Of a stretch of DNA of 7,909 nucleotides, positions 5,117 to 7,909 are shown one piece after another. Under the pieces are notes generated by a model that saw only the letters and a program-made list of their open reading frames with translations, was not told the origin of the DNA and did no database searches. The translations under genes were made by a program, and so were the position numbers. The stretch is from contig URFI01000104.1 of NCBI GenBank assembly GCA_900547085.1, positions 1 to 7,909 of the forward strand, read 5' to 3'. The stretch comes from an uncultured Prevotella sp. (lineage in GTDB: Bacteria > Bacteroidota > Bacteroidia > Bacteroidales > Bacteroidaceae). Within the stretch, counting starts at the first letter, position 1; each line of letters starts with the position of its first letter.

Positions 5117-7780
5117 TTATTCTGCCCCAATGATTTTCTTGATTTCGTTGAGTTTGTTCAATGCCTCCATGGGCGTAAGGTTGTTGATGTCAAGGCCGAG
5201 TATCTCGTCGCGAACCTGACACAGCACGGGGTCGTCCAGCTGAAAGAAGCTCAATTGCATGCCTTCCCTGCTCTCTTCCAAGCGTTTCACGCTGGGTTTG
5301 CCCACCGAACCCACCTCGCTGTTATCGGTTTCCAACTGTTTTAAGATTACATTAGAGCGTTTAACGATGCTTCGGGGCATGCCCGCAATCTCGGCCACAT
5401 GAATACCAAAGCTGTGTTCTGAGCCGCCACGTTCCAACTTACGCATAAAGATAACCTTGCCATCTGCCTCTTTCACGCTCACATTGTAATTGTGAATCCT
5501 CTTGAAATGCTTCTCCATTTCGTTCAATTCATGGTAGTGTGTGGCAAAAAGTGTGCGCGCCCGTGCTCTCGGTTGCTCGTGCAAGTACTCCACAATTGCC
5601 CAGGCAATGGAGATGCCATCATAGGTTGATGTTCCTCTACCCAATTCATCGAAGAGCACCAGCGACCTGTTGGTGACGTTGTTCAGGATATTTGCCGCCT
5701 CTGTCATCTCCACCATGAAGGTTGATTCACCCAAGGAAATATTGTCAGAAGCCCCCACACGCGTGAAAATCTTATCCACCAAACCTATCTTCGCACGCTC
5801 CGCAGGTACGAAACACCCTATCTGCGCCAGTAGTACAATCAACGCCGTTTGGCGCAACAGCGCCGACTTTCCCGCCATATTGGGTCCTGTAATCATCATG
5901 ACCTGCTGTTTCTCCGTATCCAAGTAGATGTCATTAGGCACGTAAGTCTCGCCTAAGGGCAGCTGCATCTCAATGACTGGGTGACGACCTTGCTTGATGT
6001 CAAGAACATCGGTGGCGTCTATTTGCGGCCGCACATACTGATTTTCCTCCGCCACCTGCGCAAAGCCAAGCAGACAGTCCAAATGGGCTATCAGGTTGGC
6101 ATCAAGCTGTATCTGCGGAATGTACGGCTGCATGTCGACAATTAGTTCGCGAAACAGCTTGTCTTCCAACATCATGATGCGCTCGTCAGCTCCCAATATT
6201 TTCTCCTCATAAGCCTTCAGTTCCTCCGTAATGTAGCGTTCTGCCTGTGCCAATGTTTGCTTGCGAACCCAGTTCTCTGGCACTTTGTCCTTATACATGT
6301 TGCGCACCTCGAGGTAATACCCGAATACGTTGTTATATCCCACCTTTAGAGATGCGATGCCTGTCCGTTCCACCTCACGCTCTTGTATCTGTATCAAATA
6401 ATCCTTACCGTTGCGCGATATTTGTCTCAGCTCGTCAAGTTCGGTATCGTAGCCATCGGTTATCACCCCACCCTTGTTCACCAATAGGGGCGGATCGGGT
6501 TGTATCTCGTGTTCAATGCGATCGCGAATGGTCTCACAAAGCTGCAACTGTTCGCCAATTCTCCGCAAACTCTCGTTCGACGCTTTCATGCAGGCAGCCT
6601 TCACGGGCTGCAGAGCTTGCAGCGCATTCTTTAGCTGTACCACCTCTCGGGGCGACACTCTGCCCACAGCCACCTTTGAGATAATGCGCTCAAGGTCGCC
6701 AATGCGCTGAAACTGCTCACACACCAACTGTCGGAAATCGGGGTCTTTGAAGAAATAATCCACCACATCCAAGCGTTGTTGAATGGGCGTTACGTCCTTC
6801 AACGGAAACACCATCCAGCGGCGAAGCATACGTCCTCCCATGGGTGTAATGGTCTTATCGATGATGTTCAGCAACGACCGTCCCCCCTCTTGCATGGTGT
6901 CAATCAGCTCGAGCGAATGAATGGTAAACTTGTCTAACCGCACATAGCGTTCTTCTTCGATGCGAGCAAGCGACGTGATGTGCCCTATATTGGTATGTTG
7001 GGTAATCTCTAAATACTGTAAAATGGCACCCGAAGCCACGATACCGCTTTTCATTTGCTCTACGCCAAAGCCTTTCAGCGACTTGGTACCAAAGTGTTTC
7101 AGCAGTCGTTGGCGTGCGCTCTGCTCGGTAAACACCCAGTCTTCCAATTCAAACACACAATATTTGGTGCCAAAATGGGTATCAAAATCGCGCTTGTTGT
7201 TACGGTCGTACAATACCTCCTTGGGCGCAAAGCTGCCCAATAGTTTCTCCACATAGTCATAAGTACCCTCACCCGTGAGAAATTCGCCCGTCGAAATGTC
7301 CAGAAAACTCACGCCGCAAGCCGCCTTACCAAAATGCACTGCCGCCAAGAAGTTGTTTTCCTTGTAGTTCAACACGTTATCCCCCATCGCCACACCTGGC
7401 GTCACCAGCTCGGTAATGCCACGCTTCACCATCTTGTCGGTGGCAGAAAGTCCCTTCTTACCTTTCAGTTCCTCTCGCTTTTTCTTAGGGTCTTCTAATT
7501 GGTCGCAAATAGCCACACGCTTGCCAGCCCTAATCAGTTTAGGCAGATAGGTATCAAGAGCGTGGTGCGGAAAACCAGCCATAGCCGTTTCGCCACTATT
7601 GCCTCCATTGTTTCTCTTCGTGAGCGTGATGCCCAAAATGCGCGAACCCTCAATGGCATCATCGCCATACGTCTCGTAAAAGTCGCCACACCGAAAGAGC
7701 AACAGCGCATCAGGGTGCTGCCGCTTCATGCTGAAAAACTGTTTCATCATTGGTGTAAGACCTTTATCTTTCTGTGCCAT
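5117..7780 (-). CDS. mutS: DNA mismatch repair protein MutS
   Basis: An 887-residue MutS, slightly longer than the 853-residue E. coli protein. MutS dimers bind mismatches and small loops in the cytoplasm and recruit MutL using ATP. Domain I carries the mismatch-wedging Phe-x-Glu motif as Phe34-Tyr35-Glu36 in FRCGDFYE; the usual Met before Gly is Cys31. The connector is roughly 125-240, the core and lever 250-560, and the DNA clamp near 430-530. The ATPase domain has Walker A GPNMAGKS (632-639, Lys638), the signature STFMVEM near 684, Walker B DELGRGT (Asp711, Glu712) and the THYHEL switch near 747. The C-terminus, LTPMEALNKLNEIKKI, is the helical dimerisation end. All key residues are present, so it should be functional. 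The ATG at 7780 fits the family N-terminus and the promoter at 7805-7835. The GH29 fucosidase follows after 19 bases. Confidence 0.98.
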   Translation of the reverse strand: MAQKDKGLTPMMKQFFSMKRQHPDALLLFRCGDFYETYGDDAIEGSRILGITLTKRNNGGNSGETAMAGFPHHALDTYLPKLIRAGKRVAICDQLEDPKKKREELKGKKGLSATDKMVKRGITELVTPGVAMGDNVLNYKENNFLAAVHFGKAACGVSFLDISTGEFLTGEGTYDYVEKLLGSFAPKEVLYDRNNKRDFDTHFGTKYCVFELEDWVFTEQSARQRLLKHFGTKSLKGFGVEQMKSGIVASGAILQYLEITQHTNIGHITSLARIEEERYVRLDKFTIHSLELIDTMQEGGRSLLNIIDKTITPMGGRMLRRWMVFPLKDVTPIQQRLDVVDYFFKDPDFRQLVCEQFQRIGDLERIISKVAVGRVSPREVVQLKNALQALQPVKAACMKASNESLRRIGEQLQLCETIRDRIEHEIQPDPPLLVNKGGVITDGYDTELDELRQISRNGKDYLIQIQEREVERTGIASLKVGYNNVFGYYLEVRNMYKDKVPENWVRKQTLAQAERYITEELKAYEEKILGADERIMMLEDKLFRELIVDMQPYIPQIQLDANLIAHLDCLLGFAQVAEENQYVRPQIDATDVLDIKQGRHPVIEMQLPLGETYVPNDIYLDTEKQQVMMITGPNMAGKSALLRQTALIVLLAQIGCFVPAERAKIGLVDKIFTRVGASDNISLGESTFMVEMTEAANILNNVTNRSLVLFDELGRGTSTYDGISIAWAIVEYLHEQPRARARTLFATHYHELNEMEKHFKRIHNYNVSVKEADGKVIFMRKLERGGSEHSFGIHVAEIAGMPRSIVKRSNVILKQLETDNSEVGSVGKPSVKRLEESREGMQLSFFQLDDPVLCQVRDEILGLDINNLTPMEALNKLNEIKKIIGAE

Positions 7781-7804
7781 AGGGGAATATTTCTGTTGAA
7801 TTTA

Positions 7805-7835
7805 CAAAGTTATCAAAAAACGATTGGTAGGCAAA
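7805..7835 (-). promoter_or_regulatory. Bacteroidetes-type promoter for mutS
   Basis: Read on the minus strand, TTTG (7835-7832) is followed after 19 bp by TAACTTTG (7812-7805). This is a full match to the TTTG / TAnnTTTG consensus. The transcription start would fall near 7798, giving a leader of about 18 bases before the mutS ATG at 7780. The leader has no Shine-Dalgarno. The fucosidase is probably expressed from this promoter too. Confidence 0.85.
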
Positions 7836-7909
7836 ATAATTGAGTCATTTTTAGAATATCAGCCGTCTTGGCGGGCAACTTAGCGAGCACCCTACAATTT
7901 TACCAATTG

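Noticed and set aside
6247..6684. 145-codon plus-strand frame
   Set aside because: It is antisense to the core of mutS; the Cys/Arg/Pro/Ser-rich translation is typical of a shadow frame.
7499..7843. 114-codon plus-strand frame extending past the mutS start
   Set aside because: It is mostly antisense to mutS and crosses the mutS promoter, with no recognisable features.

Overview
The window looks like chromosomal DNA of a Bacteroidales bacterium, most likely Prevotella or a close relative. Three things point there. Two promoters match the Bacteroidetes -33/-7 consensus (TTTG, then TAnnTTTG 19-20 bp downstream), and a third has the -7 box alone. Translation starts lack clear Shine-Dalgarno sequences and have A-rich leaders. 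A secreted protein ends in the short T9SS-like C-terminal signature common in Prevotella. The species call is an inference from these traits, not from a database search.

Layout from left to right. Positions 1-569 hold no recognisable gene. They contain two hairpins (132-202), a 15-bp palindrome (332-346) and a strong promoter (504-535) that drives tRNA-Arg(CCT) at 570-641. A possible weak terminator hairpin follows (678-706). Next is a plus-strand unit. An 11-G homopolymer (835-845) lies just upstream of a -7 box (871-878), then comes a 776-residue secreted protein of unknown function (906-3236). Eight bases later is a 58-codon acidic small protein (3245-3421). A very strong intrinsic terminator closes the unit (3470-3518).

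The right half is a convergent minus-strand unit. mutS (7780-5117) is transcribed from a near-consensus promoter (7835-7805). It is followed after 19 bases by a secreted GH29 alpha-L-fucosidase (5097-3775). Hairpins at 3685-3716 and 3634-3670 lie in its 3' region.

MutS is a housekeeping mismatch-repair protein. The fucosidase would release fucose in the periplasm, from host or dietary glycans. No SusC/SusD pair, regulator or transporter is visible beside it, so it is not in a recognisable polysaccharide utilisation locus within this window. The most unusual part is the plus-strand unit: a surface or secreted protein with a slippage-prone G tract at its promoter and a tiny acidic protein in tight linkage. 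No defence system, CRISPR array, insertion sequence or RNA-guided system was found.
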